Shown here piece by piece: positions 1-9,814 of a stretch of 64,000 nucleotides of DNA. Made by a program: the position numbers and the translations under genes. The DNA is from Eutreptiella sp. 'Long Island Sound 2002' (lineage: Eukaryota; Euglenozoa; Euglenophyceae; Eutreptiales; Eutreptiaceae): positions 17,186,329 through 17,250,328 of the forward strand of contig OZ038386.1 in NCBI GenBank assembly GCA_964036045.1, in the 5' to 3' direction. The first letter of the stretch is position 1; every line of letters starts with the position of its first letter. The notes beneath the pieces were generated by a model. It was not told the DNA's origin. It saw nothing but the letters and a program-made list of their open reading frames with translations, and searched no databases.

Positions 1-547
1 CACCTGGACCACCCATCTCAATGTCGTCAATGTCGGCGTCGATGGTCTCAAAATGTGGACATTGGTAAGGAGTATTAGTACCTGCCAGGTCCGTAAGCTC
101 CACCGGAGCGTTGCCATCGGCGTAGGCTGGGAGATTCCAGCTGCTTGATGGCCAATTTCGACTGGGATCTTGATGGTAATCTGGGCCTCCACAGCTGCTG
201 ATTTGTGCCCTTCTTGGGCAGCTTGGGCTTGCGCAAGGCATTCCTCTCAAGGCCTCGTTCGCACAGCACCACGGCAGCGTAATTGTTACGTCTCCAGGAG
301 CGGCGGAGTCTACGGGGCCGTACTGGGGAGCTAACTGTGGTTGGGACACCAAAGGAACAACATTCAGGTAGCCTCTGCTACCATGAAAGTGCTGCCCTGG
401 GTCGTTGATGGTGCCGGAGGGCTCGGGGCCGGCAAGACCAGTGGGGCAGGCACGCGAGAAGTCGACCTGAACGTTGCTATTGGGGGTAGAACCGGAGACT
501 CGGACACCAACGGAAGCAAGAGCAGCAACAACTGAAGCAAGATCCAT
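1..547 (-). CDS. 5' part of an unidentified gene, cut by the window edge
   Basis: Reading the minus strand from an ATG at 547 gives an uninterrupted frame of 182 codons that leaves the window at position 1, so neither its stop nor its length is visible. The N-terminus begins MDLASVVAALASVG and stays free of low-complexity sequence. The part nearest the edge is acidic (ETIDADIDDIEM). A CAG/GTACTAAT near 100-105 could be a splice donor, and two other frames also read protein-like over 100-300, so the exact frame in the 3' half is uncertain. I recognise no family. The open length, a true ATG and mixed codon use argue for coding. No function is offered. Confidence 0.45.
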   Translation of the reverse strand, partial: MDLASVVAALASVGVRVSGSTPNSNVQVDFSRACPTGLAGPEPSGTINDPGQHFHGSRGYLNVVPLVSQPQLAPQYGPVDSAAPGDVTITLPWCCANEALRGMPCASPSCPRRAQISSCGGPDYHQDPSRNWPSSSWNLPAYADGNAPVELTDLAGTNTPYQCPHFETIDADIDDIEMGGPG

Positions 548-639
548 GTTGAGTGTTATCCGGTAGAAAATCCCAGTCTATGAAGAAAATTGATGCGGAT
601 TATTCTAAATACATCTGAGTGTCCAAAACTGTCTGAAAA

Positions 640-660
640 GATTTATATAAATCCAATTAT
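640..660 (-). promoter_or_regulatory. Possible TATA-like element upstream of the left-edge gene
   Basis: A self-complementary TTATATAA lies at about 643-650, roughly 100 bp upstream of the minus-strand ATG at 547 and about 130 bp beyond the end of the 766-4779 ORF. Position and sequence fit a core promoter for the left-edge gene, but the surrounding DNA is AT-rich, so chance is a real alternative. Confidence 0.2.
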
Positions 661-765
661 GAAAAATGTTTGGCCGATCTGGCCTGCGAGCGCGCGTCAG
701 CGGCGAATGGCGATTCCAGGTAAATGATCGGAACGCGGCGGATTTACGGAGAATGGACCGCGGAA

Positions 766-3700
766 TCAGATCCGGCATATCAGAAATATATAGGTCTCAT
801 CCTGAGACTGAGCTGCGAGGCGGCGATTCCGCCGAAGCAGTGAAAATGACCAAAATGTAGTTAATCTGGGGCAGATCTGTGAAAATCTGAGCAGATGGGG
901 GTTAGCCGCACTTACAGTGGGCAGGGGATGCTGCAGAGCGCCTGCGCATGGCAGCGCGCACCGAGGGTTGCAGTGGGTGCATTGGGCTGTTATGGGGTGC
1001 GGTACCGCGTACACGGTGAAGGGCCCTACCGCGCGCTGGATGTGGCGGGGAATGATGGTGCGGAGGTCCGCCACCCGTGCCGTGCGGCTTTCGCCATAGT
1101 ATATCCAGAGTGTGTCCTCCAGTGCCATTTTGGGGCGTAGCTTGCGAGCCAGTAGGTTCAAGGTGCTTTTGTGGGTGGCCTCGGTGACGGTGGCGGGTCC
1201 AGCGTTACTGCGTGGGAGCAGGTGGTTTTGGTGGTGTGCCGCGGCCCGTCTGCGGGCGGTGTGGAGGGCGGTGCTGTCGGCGGGAGGGGGCGCGTGGTGG
1301 GTGGGCCTTTTGCGCGGGGTCGGGGCGACGTGTAGGGGATGCTTCCATGCCGGGCGCGGGTGGTGTTGCGGTGGCTGGAGGCCAGGGTAGGTGGTGAAGG
1401 TGTATATGGTGACGGGGGAGCGCTCATGCGTGGCCTGGAGGTAGTAGTGGTCGCGACCCGTGTTGTGGGTGACGATGACGTTTGGCGTTGGTATGTCGTA
1501 GTGGAGTGCGGTATTGGGGAGTTGTTTGGTGATGCGTGCCGTCGCGTCCCCCGTTTTGGGCGCGGTGTCGTGGGGCACGAGGATGTGGACTGCCCACGCA
1601 TCGTGGGCGGGGAGGTCGAGGTCCGGTAGGGTGGGATGAATGGGGCGTCTCCGGAAGTGTGTGAAAGCTGGGTTGTGGCGTGCCGCCGTTTCCTTGATGA
1701 TGGACGATGCCCACTGGGGTGGCGCCCCAACTTGCTGGGCCATGGCAGCGACAGCGTGGGCGATCGCTGTGAGGTCTGGGCCGATGCCAGGCTGGTCTGC
1801 CGATGGCTGCAGGCCCCCTTCTGGTGCGGGGTGGTGCCACCATAGGGTGTAGCCCTTTTGTGTGTTATCCCGGGGGGTGTGCACGAGGCCCTGGTGGTTG
1901 GAGATGGCGGTCTTGAGGGCTTCCACTGCCTCGCGGTGGAGGGTGCGCGTGTAGGCCCAGACTCCGGTGGGGGGGGCCGCCCCGGTGTGGGATTCGGCCG
2001 TGGTGGGGGCCGGCTCGAGGGTGTGACTGGTGAGGGAGGGTCTGTGCAGCCCTTCGTGCAGGGAGGCGCACACGTGTGCCCACCTGTCCGCCCATCCCTG
2101 TTGGGCGCTTCCTGTGTCTGCTCCTGTGGGCAGTCGCACGATGACCACGTGCCAAGGGTGTGACCCCGGTACTACGGTGGGGGGTGTGGTGTGCTCGTGA
2201 GCGTATAGCCATACTGCGGTGTCTGCGTTCGCCGTCACGTAGTCCTCTCCCTCCGCTGTGTGGACGTTTTCGACGGCGGCCTCTCCCTCTAGGGTGAGGA
2301 GGAGGTGTGTGCCGGGCGGCTGCGCGTGCGTCTCCGCGTCCCGGAGCCACAGGTACGTGAGCGCCACGGTGCCGGGGAGGATTTCCCCCCACGTGAAGGT
2401 GCCTTCGGGTGATGCCCACTGCAGGGGCAGTGTGCGGTGTCCCCGTGAGTCGTTGGTGGCATGGTAGTCGTGGGGGAGGTGACGTTTGGTGAGCCGGTGC
2501 GGCATGCGTTCGGTGGTGGCTGTGGGGGGGTCCCAATTACATTCCTCCGGGCGGGGTGCGTCTGCGTCGTCCTCCTGGGGCTCGGCCAGCGGCAGCGCCT
2601 GTGCATTGGGTGTGGCGTCGGGTAATCCGCTGTGCGTGAGGATGTAGAAGCCCTCGGGGGTGAGTTGGAGGACGATGTCCCACTTCGCTGTTTGCTCTGG
2701 GGACCACTGGTGGGGCCCGTCCTGCGGTCGGTGGAGGGTGACCTGGTGGCCCCATCTCCAGCTGTGGTAGGCGAGGAGGCTGAGGACGGTGTCTTGCTCC
2801 GGGTCCTCCACGCTTTCCACGTATGCCGTCATGTCGCTGACGTCGACGGCGTACTCGTCCTCCCATTCTTGTGTGGGGGTGCCTGGAGGGGGGGAGGCGG
2901 TGGTGTACCCATGGAGTCCCGGCGCCGTGACGTCGGGCAGGTCGTGCTCGAGTGACGCCCGGTACTCGGCGGGCCCGTTGCTGGCTTCGTGGGTGGGGTG
3001 GTGGCGCCGCAGGGCGTTGGACAGGTGCGTCCAGGGCGCCCTCTCGCGGGGGGGGGGGCGCGGGGGGGCATTATGCGGGCTGGGGTCCGCGGGGCCGCTT
3101 GCTGCGGGCTCGAGCTCCGGCGGGGTGAGGTCCATATGGTGCTCCGTGTCCTCCGTGTGTTGGAGTTCCAGTTCTAGCAGGCTGTCGATGTCCAGGGCCA
3201 TGGGGTCATCGTGCGTGTTCACGTGTTGGGGTGCTGCTTCATGGCACGGTGGGCGTGTGATGCTGGTGTTCGGGGCACGTGTGGCGGCCGGTGCGGGGTC
3301 GTGCGCTGGGGGAGGCGCGCCGTTTGGCGTGGTTGTGGTGTGTGGCTGCACGCTGGTGGCTGTCCTGGCCGGTGGTGTTGCCCCTGTGTGCGGTTCGGGT
3401 TGTGGCCGGTGGTGGGTGTTGAGCTGGCGCGAGGTGTGCGGGGTTTCCAGGGGTGGTGCCGGTGGGGTGGGGTGCGGAGTCGGCGGGGCGCGGCTTCGTT
3501 CCTGTGTTGGTGGGCTGTGGTGTCCCGTGCCCCCGGGTGGGGGAGGGGGGTGCGGTGCGGTATGGTGGTGTTGTGCTGTGTGGTGGCCTTCCTGTTTGGG
3601 GGGGGGGGGGCACCGTGTCCAGGTCTGGTGGGGTCGGTTGTCGCCCGTGGTTTGTCCTCTGGCGGTGTGGGGCAGCCTCGCGTGGTCTCTTGATCGTCCT

Positions 3701-4779
3701 CCTGGCGTGTTCCAGTACGTGGGCCGTGCGGGGTCGGTGTGGCGTGGGGCCTTGGGTCCCCTGGGGCGGGCTGTGCGGGACTGGAGTGTCGCAACCAGGG
3801 GGGTGTGGTCCTGTGGTGCTTGGGGGTGTCGGCCCACCGTTGAGTGGGCCCAGTGGTGCGGGGTATTGCGTTTGCGGGGTCCGCGGGTCGGTGGGTCGCG
3901 GCTTCCTGGGCGTGTTGTGGCCCCGGTGCGGTGCCCCCGGGTGGTGAGTGGCGGTGTGTGGCTGGGGTGTATCGTTTCCACGGTGGGGGGGGGGGCTATT
4001 TGCTCGGGTGTGGGGTGGGCCCGTGGTAGGCTGCCGGCGGGTAGCGGGTGTCGGGGCCTCACTGTGGGTGGGTATTCCGCGGTGTCCCCTTGGTGGGTCC
4101 CGTGGTGGTCTCTGGTCGGCTGGCTGAAGGGAGTTTTTGGGGTGTACCGCATCCATGGGGGCACCATTGTGTGTTGGGGCGCCGCAGCGGTGGGTGCGGC
4201 GGGTTGTGGGGGTGGGGCTTGTGTCGGTGTCGACCGTGTGGTTGGCAGCGGTGTGTCGTGTGTCGTCCTCGGCGGCTCCTCATGGTGGTCTGTTGTGGTG
4301 GTGCCTTGGGGGTGGTCTTTGGCTTTGCGGTTCCTGGGAGGGTGCGGGACATGCGGGGTCGGGTTGGCTTGGGGGGGGGGGGCGCATGTGTGGGCTTGCG
4401 TGTTTGCCTTCTGCTCCCCCCGTGGCCCCTTCCTCTGCCTGTCCCTTACTCCTCTCTTTTCGTTGGCTTGTTTGGCTTTGTTTTTTTTTTTTCGGGGGGG
4501 TAGGCTGGGGTGCTGTGCGTGGGTGTGGGTGTGTGCCGGTGTCGGCGCCGGTGTGGGCGTGGGTGTGGTGGGGGACGGCGGTCGGGTGGCTGTTGTGCTC
4601 TGGGTTCCCTGTGTGTGCGCCGGCCCCCAGGCTTCCGGTTCCCAGGGCGCCGGTCCGGGGGGGGCTGACGGCGGGTGGTTGGCGACAGTGGTGGCGTGGC
4701 GCTTGCGTGGGTGGCTGCGGCTCCTGCTTAGTGTCTGGGTGGCGTGGCCGGGCGTGGGCGTGCGTGTGGGTGTGTTCAT
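766..4779 (-). CDS. Long unrecognised ORF with Pro/His/Thr-rich N-terminus and Cys motif near the C-terminus
   Basis: The frame is open for over 1,330 codons from an ATG at 4779; it extends further upstream without a better ATG. The first ~520 residues are basic and rich in Pro, His, Thr and Arg, with a lysine block (RKKKNKAK), like disordered nucleic-acid-binding tails. From about the MALDIDSLLELEL segment onward the composition becomes that of a normal folded protein, with many Trp, Tyr and acidic residues. Near the C-terminus is a C-x2-C-x3-C-x3-C cluster (QCTHCNPRCALPC). I recognise no family. Its setting, next to tandem repeats, would fit a retroelement ORF1/gag-like protein, but no reverse transcriptase is adjacent, so that is only a guess. 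The N-terminal part could be an artefact of the strand's strong base skew; the C-terminal ~750 residues are the convincing part. Confidence 0.5.
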   Translation of the reverse strand: MNTPTRTPTPGHATQTLSRSRSHPRKRHATTVANHPPSAPPGPAPWEPEAWGPAHTQGTQSTTATRPPSPTTPTPTPAPTPAHTHTHAQHPSLPPRKKKNKAKQANEKRGVRDRQRKGPRGEQKANTQAHTCAPPPQANPTPHVPHPPRNRKAKDHPQGTTTTDHHEEPPRTTHDTPLPTTRSTPTQAPPPQPAAPTAAAPQHTMVPPWMRYTPKTPFSQPTRDHHGTHQGDTAEYPPTVRPRHPLPAGSLPRAHPTPEQIAPPPTVETIHPSHTPPLTTRGHRTGATTRPGSRDPPTRGPRKRNTPHHWAHSTVGRHPQAPQDHTPLVATLQSRTARPRGPKAPRHTDPARPTYWNTPGGRSRDHARLPHTARGQTTGDNRPHQTWTRCPPPPKQEGHHTAQHHHTAPHPPPPPGGTGHHSPPTQERSRAPPTPHPTPPAPPLETPHTSRQLNTHHRPQPEPHTGATPPARTATSVQPHTTTTPNGAPPPAHDPAPAATRAPNTSITRPPCHEAAPQHVNTHDDPMALDIDSLLELELQHTEDTEHHMDLTPPELEPAASGPADPSPHNAPPRPPPRERAPWTHLSNALRRHHPTHEASNGPAEYRASLEHDLPDVTAPGLHGYTTASPPPGTPTQEWEDEYAVDVSDMTAYVESVEDPEQDTVLSLLAYHSWRWGHQVTLHRPQDGPHQWSPEQTAKWDIVLQLTPEGFYILTHSGLPDATPNAQALPLAEPQEDDADAPRPEECNWDPPTATTERMPHRLTKRHLPHDYHATNDSRGHRTLPLQWASPEGTFTWGEILPGTVALTYLWLRDAETHAQPPGTHLLLTLEGEAAVENVHTAEGEDYVTANADTAVWLYAHEHTTPPTVVPGSHPWHVVIVRLPTGADTGSAQQGWADRWAHVCASLHEGLHRPSLTSHTLEPAPTTAESHTGAAPPTGVWAYTRTLHREAVEALKTAISNHQGLVHTPRDNTQKGYTLWWHHPAPEGGLQPSADQPGIGPDLTAIAHAVAAMAQQVGAPPQWASSIIKETAARHNPAFTHFRRRPIHPTLPDLDLPAHDAWAVHILVPHDTAPKTGDATARITKQLPNTALHYDIPTPNVIVTHNTGRDHYYLQATHERSPVTIYTFTTYPGLQPPQHHPRPAWKHPLHVAPTPRKRPTHHAPPPADSTALHTARRRAAAHHQNHLLPRSNAGPATVTEATHKSTLNLLARKLRPKMALEDTLWIYYGESRTARVADLRTIIPRHIQRAVGPFTVYAVPHPITAQCTHCNPRCALPCAGALQHPLPTVSAANPHLLRFSQICPRLTTFWSFSLLRRNRRLAAQSQDETYIFLICRI

Positions 4780-4879
4780 GGCGTGGGCTGATGGGGTGGT
4801 GGGCAGTGTGGGCGTGGTTGGTTTGTGTGGGTCTCGGGTATGTGTGCGCCGAAGGCGCAGTGGGTGGGGCTGGGGCACC

Positions 4880-6180
4880 GTGGGCGATGCAATGGGTGGA
4901 GGAGATGCTGGTGACGCCTACGGGGGGGTGCTGTAGGCGTCGAAATGGGTTTGTGTTGTTGACGTGGGTGCTTCGGGTGACGCGCCGGGCGGCGACGGGG
5001 TTGGTGACGCTGATGGTGTCATAGGTGACGGGGCGGGCGCTGGGGGGGCCTGCGGCTCCGGTGGTTGCTGTAAGTGGTGCAGTGGGTGGTGGCGCGACTG
5101 GTGATGCCGGCGGTGAGGGTGCTGCCGGTGACGTCGATGGTGAGGGCGCTGCGGGTGATGTCATGGGTGGTGGCGATGTTGATGTGGGTGTTGCAGGTGG
5201 TGTGCCGGTTGGTGGCGCCGCTGGTACTGTCCCTATGTAGGGTGTTGCCGGGGGTGCTGTGGGCGGTGGTGTCGTCGGTGGTGCCGATGGCGAGGGTGAC
5301 GTAGGCGATGCACTGGGTGACGGTGAGGCCGGTGTGTGCCGTAGGTGACGCGTTGGAAACGGGTGGTGGGGGGCCGGAGGGGGGTTTGCCGTTGGTGCAA
5401 CGGGCGATAGTGTCGTTGGTGCCGCAGGTGGTGGCTTGGGTGATGGTGCTGTTGGTGATGCCGACGAGGTGGTTTGTCTGCCTGTCTGTCCGCGGAGTCG
5501 GTGCCGGCGTTGGGCGGTTGCCTGTGCGCGTGGTGGTCGGTGCGCCGGGCGCTTGGTGGGCGTGGTTGGGTGCGGGTGTGCGTGTTGGTGTGTACGTGGC
5601 GCGGGTTGCGGGCGGTCTGTGGGCGTCGGGTGCGCTGTTGCCGTGCGTGTGGTGGTTTGTGTTGTCTGGTGGAGCGTGGCCGGCGTGTGCGATGCGTGGG
5701 TGTTGTGGGGTCTGGTCGGCGTGGGTGGTGTCGGTGTGGGTGTTTGGGGTTGGGTGCTGGTTGTGGGCGTGTCGTTCGCGCGGTGCGGTCGGGCGTGATG
5801 GTGGTGCCGCTGGCGACGTCGATGGTGACGGTGCTGCAGGTGGTAAGGGTGGGACGGCGGTGTTGGCGGTTTCCGGTGTGGGTGGTGTGGAGCGTGGGGG
5901 TGTTGCAGGTGTGGTGCGGGGCGGATGGTGGTGTGCTTGGCGACGGCGTCGTGAGTGCTGCCGGGGGGGAGGGTGTTGTTGGTGATGTTGTGGGCGGCCG
6001 GTGGCGGGTGGTGGTGGTGGTTGTGGCTGGACTGCTTGGTGGTTGTGGCGTCGGCGGGCGGCCCTGATGATGGGCCCTGGGTGTGTGGTGGCGGGTGGGC
6101 GTGCATGGTGGTGGTGATGGTGTGTCATTGCGGGTGGTGTTGGGTGTGGTACCGTTGGGCGTGTCGTTTGCGATAACTGA
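4880..6180. repeat. GC-rich degenerate minisatellite-like block
   Basis: The plus strand is extremely G/T-rich, with imperfect short units of the type GGTGACG / GTGCTGCGGGTG, most regular around 4,970-5,300. Both strands stay open in several frames, giving Ser-Pro-Ala repeats on the minus strand. This is composition, not evidence of genes. I see no conserved domain here. Confidence 0.5.
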
Positions 6181-6199
6181 ACACTCATTCCTCCGGGTG

Positions 6200-6545
6200 G
6201 CGCGGGCCCGGTGGTCCGGTAGCCCGTCCGGCAGGTAGTGCGTGCCCGCCGGGTGCTCACGCGTCCCTCCGGACGGCGGCTGTTCCGTAGCCGGCAGGGG
6301 CTGGGTTCACTGCCGGGCGCACACACGTCCCTCCGGACGGCGGCTGTTTCGTAGCCGGCAGGGGGCGGGTTCACCGCCGGGCGCACACACGTCCATCCGG
6401 ACGGCGGCTGTTTCGTAGCCGGCAGGGGCTGGGTTCACTGCCGGGCGCAAACACGTCCATCCGGACAGCGGCTGGTTCGTAGCCGGCAGGGGCTGGGTTC
6501 ACTGCCGGGCGCACACACGTCCATCCGGACGGCGGCTGTCGCGCT
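6200..6545. repeat. Tandem repeat, 64-bp unit, about five copies
   Basis: The GGACGGCGG (once GGACAGCGG) landmark recurs at 6271, 6335, 6399, 6463 and 6527, an exact 64-bp spacing. Each unit contains a GTAGCCGGCAGGGG(C) segment and a GGGCGCACACACGTCC segment. Units differ by only a few substitutions, so the array is young or homogenised. The 64-bp length makes successive copies change frame. Confidence 0.9.
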
Positions 6546-7050
6546 GCGGGGACTGCGGGGCTTGGACTTGTTCTTGGCGGCTCGTTCGTCGTCGGGTGTG
6601 GGTGTTTGCCGTGGTGGTGTCGTGTTTTGTGCCGTGGTGCCTGCTGGCGTGCGGTGCTGCGCGTGTGCCCTGCTTGGCCTGTGTGTGGCGTGCGCTCCTT
6701 GCCCGGGCGTGCTGTTGCGCAGGCGCGGGGACACACCCTCTCTCTGGCGGGCCCGTTTGGCTCCATGGCGGGCCCTGTTGGCGCCCGGCTGTGGCCCGGC
6801 GCGCGGCAGTGGGGTGGGTGCACGTATGGGGGGGTGGGGGGGTTCGGACCCCTCCTCTCGCTTTCCCCGCCTTGTCCCTCTGTCCCTCTTCGCCGGCCTG
6901 CCCTGCCTGCCCACCCTCTTCGTACCCGCTGGGTTGGCCTTGGCCGGACGGTTGGTCTTGGTGGTCTGACATGGTGTTTCTTTCCTGCAGGGCGGCGTGG
7001 GCTGGGTTCGTTTTGGGGGCGGGTTGCTCGTGTGGTGTGCCGCGCCGCTT
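6546..7050. other. GC-rich spacer, no supported gene
   Basis: Between the 64-bp and 65-bp arrays the sequence is GC-rich and open in several frames because stop codons are rare in it. Nothing resembling a domain, RNA gene or repeat boundary is visible. Confidence 0.4.
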
Positions 7051-9500
7051 GGCTCCTGTTCACCGGTGTGCACGCTCTGTGTGTGCTGTTGTGTGTACGG
7101 TGTCCTGGGCCCCCTGGCTCCTGTTCACCGGTGTGCACGCTCTGTGTGTGGTGGTGCGTGTACGGTTTCCTGGGCCTCCTGGCTCCTGTTCACCGGTGCG
7201 CACGCCCTGCGTGTGGTGCTGTGTGTACGGTGTCCTGGGCCTCCTGGCTCCTGTTCACCGGTGTGCACGCTCTGCGTGTGGTGTTGCGTGTACGGTGTCC
7301 TGGGCCTCCTGGCTCCTGTTCACCGGTGTGCACGTTCTGTGTGTGGTGTTGCGTGTACGGTGTCCTGGGCCTCCTGGCTCCTGTTCACCCGTGTGCACGT
7401 TCTGTGCGTGGTGTTGCGTGTACGGTGTCCTGGGCCTCCTGGCTCCTGTTCACCGGTGTGCACGCCCTGCGTGTGATGTTGCGTGTACGGCGTCCTGGGC
7501 CTCCTGGCTCCTGTTCACCGGTGTGCACGTTCTGTGTGTGGTGTTGCGCGTACGGCATCCTGGGCCTCCTGGCTCCTGTTCACCGGTGCGCACGCTCTGT
7601 GTGTGGTGTTGCGTGTACGGTGTCCTGGGCCTCCTGGCTCCTGTTCACCGGTGTGCACGCTCTATGTGTGGTGTTGCGCGTACGGTGTCCTGGGCCTCCT
7701 GGCTCCTGTTCACCGGTGCGCACGCTCTGTGTGTGGTGTTGCGTGTACGGTGTCCTGGGCCTCCTGGCTCCTGTTCACCGGTGCGCACGCTCTGCGTGTG
7801 GTGTTGCGTGTACGGTGTCCTGGGCCTCCTGGCTCCTGTTCACCGGTGTGCACGCCCTGCGTGTGGTGCTGTGTGTACGGTGTCCTGGGTCTCCTGGCTC
7901 CTGTTCACCGGTGCGCACGCTCTGTGTGTGGTGTTGCGTGTACGGTGTCCTGGGCCTCCTGGCTCCTGTTCACCGGTGTGCACGCCCTGCGTGTGGTGTT
8001 GCGTGTACGGCGTCCTGGGCCTCCTGGCTCCTGTTCACCGGTGTGCACGTTCTGTGTGTGGTGTTGCGTGTACGGTGTCCTGGGCCTCCTGGCTCCTGTT
8101 CACCAGTGTGCACGCTCTATGTGTGGTGTTGCGCGTACGGTGTCCTGGGCTTCCTGGCTCCTGTTCACCGGTGCGCACGCCCTGCGTGTGGTGTTGTGTG
8201 TACGGTGTCCTGGGCCTCCTGGCTCCTGTTCACCGGTGTGCACGCTCTGTGTGTGGTGTTGCGTGTACGGCGTCCTGGGCCTCCTGGCTCCTGTTCACCG
8301 GTGTGCACGCCCTGTGTGTGGTGTTGCGTGTACGATGTCCTGGGCTCCCTGGCTCCTGTTCACCGGTGCGCACGCCCTGCGTGTGGTGTTGTGTGTACGG
8401 TGTCCTTGGCCTCCCTCTCCTGTTCACCGGTGTGCACGCTCTGTGTGTGGTGTTGTGTGTACGGTGTCCTGGGCCTCCTGGCTCCTGTTCACCGGTGTGC
8501 ACGCTCTGTGCGTGGTGTTGCGTGTACGGCGTCCTGGGCCTCCTGGCTCCTGTTCACCGGTGTGCACGCTCTGTGCGTGGTGTTGTGTGTACGGCGTCCC
8601 GGGCCTCCTGGCTCCTGTTCACCGGTGTGCTCGCTCTGTGTGTGGTGTTGCGCGTACGGCATCCTCGGCCTCCTGGCTCCTGTTCGCCGGTGTGCACGCT
8701 CTGTGTGTGGTGTTGCGTGTACGGCGTCCTGGGCCCCCTGGCTCCTGTTCACCGGTGTGCACGCTCTGTGTGTGGTGTTGCGTGTACGGCGTCCTGGGCC
8801 TCCTGGCTCCTGTTCAAGGGTGTGCACGCTCTGTGTGTGGTGTTGCGTGTACGGTGTCCTGGGCCTCCTGGCTCCTGTTCACCGGTGTGCACGCTCTGCG
8901 TGTGGTGCTGTGTGTACGGTGTCCTGGGCCTCCTGGCTTCTGTTCACCGATTTTCACGCTCTGTGTGTGGTGTTGCGTGTACGGTGTCCTGGGCCTCCTG
9001 GCTCCTGTTCACCGGTGTGCACACTCTGCGTGTGGTGTTGTGTGTACGGTGTCCTGGGCCTCCTGGCTCCTGTTCACCGGTGTGTACGCTCTGTGTGTGG
9101 TGTCGCGCGTACGGCATCCTGGGCTTCCTGGCTCCTGTTCACCGGTGAGCACGTCCTGTGTGTGGTGTTGCGTGTACGGTGTCCTGGGCCTCCTGGCTCC
9201 TGCTCATCCGTGTGCACGCTCTGTGTGCGTGTACGATGTCCTGGGCCTCCCGGCTCCTGTTCACCGGTGTGCACGCTTTGTGTGTGGTGGTGCGTGTACG
9301 GCGTCCTGGGCCTCCTGGCTCCCGTTCACCGGTGTGCACGCTCTGTGTGTGGTGGTGCGTGTGCGGTGTCCTGGGCCTTTTGGCTCGTGTTCACCGGTGT
9401 GCACGCTCTGTGTGTGGTGTTGTGTGTACGGTGTCCTGGGCCTCCTGGCTCCCGTTCACCGGTGTGCACGCTCCGTGCGTGGTGTTGCGTGTGCCGTTTG
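7051..9500. repeat. 65-bp minisatellite, about 37 copies
   Basis: The GGCTCCTGTTCACC landmark recurs every 65 bp from 7051 (for example 7311 then 7376) to about 9447. A decayed tail reaches about 9,730. Each unit reads approximately as a TTCACCGGTGTGCACGC core, a GTGTGGTGTTGCGTGTACGG part and a TCCTGGGCCTCCT end. Variants are mostly C/T or G/A substitutions, with rare short deletions (near 8,405 and 9,225). As 65 is not a multiple of three and the unit has almost no stops, all three plus-strand frames stay open for over 2 kb and encode the same 65-residue cycle. I do not annotate a protein here. Confidence 0.95.
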
Positions 9501-9814
9501 GCCCTTTTGCGCTGGTGCGCTCGTGTGGTGCGTGTTGTGTTGTGCCTGTGGTGTCCTGGGACACTTTGTTCGTGTTCTCCGTTGTCGCAGTGTGTTGCGG
9601 TGTGTGTGGTGTCCGGTGTGCGGTGTTGCGTGTGCGGTGTCCTGGGCCTCCCGGCCCCTGTTCACCGGTGCGCGTGCTCGGTGTGTTGCGTGGTGTGTGC
9701 GGTGTGGGTGTGGGTGCGTGCTCGCGTGTGCCATACCGCGGCCGCGTCGTTGCGGACTCTTTGTCTTTGTTGAAACATTTTTCTTTACACATTGCTTCCT
9801 ATGGCGTCTTACTT

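Noticed and set aside
2789-4936. Long plus-strand ORF opposite the 766-4779 ORF
   Set aside because: Gly/Val/Trp/Cys-rich low-complexity translation caused by the G/T skew; the minus strand has the more natural protein.
7051-9500. CRISPR-like array
   Set aside because: Units are contiguous with no unique spacers, in a eukaryotic context.
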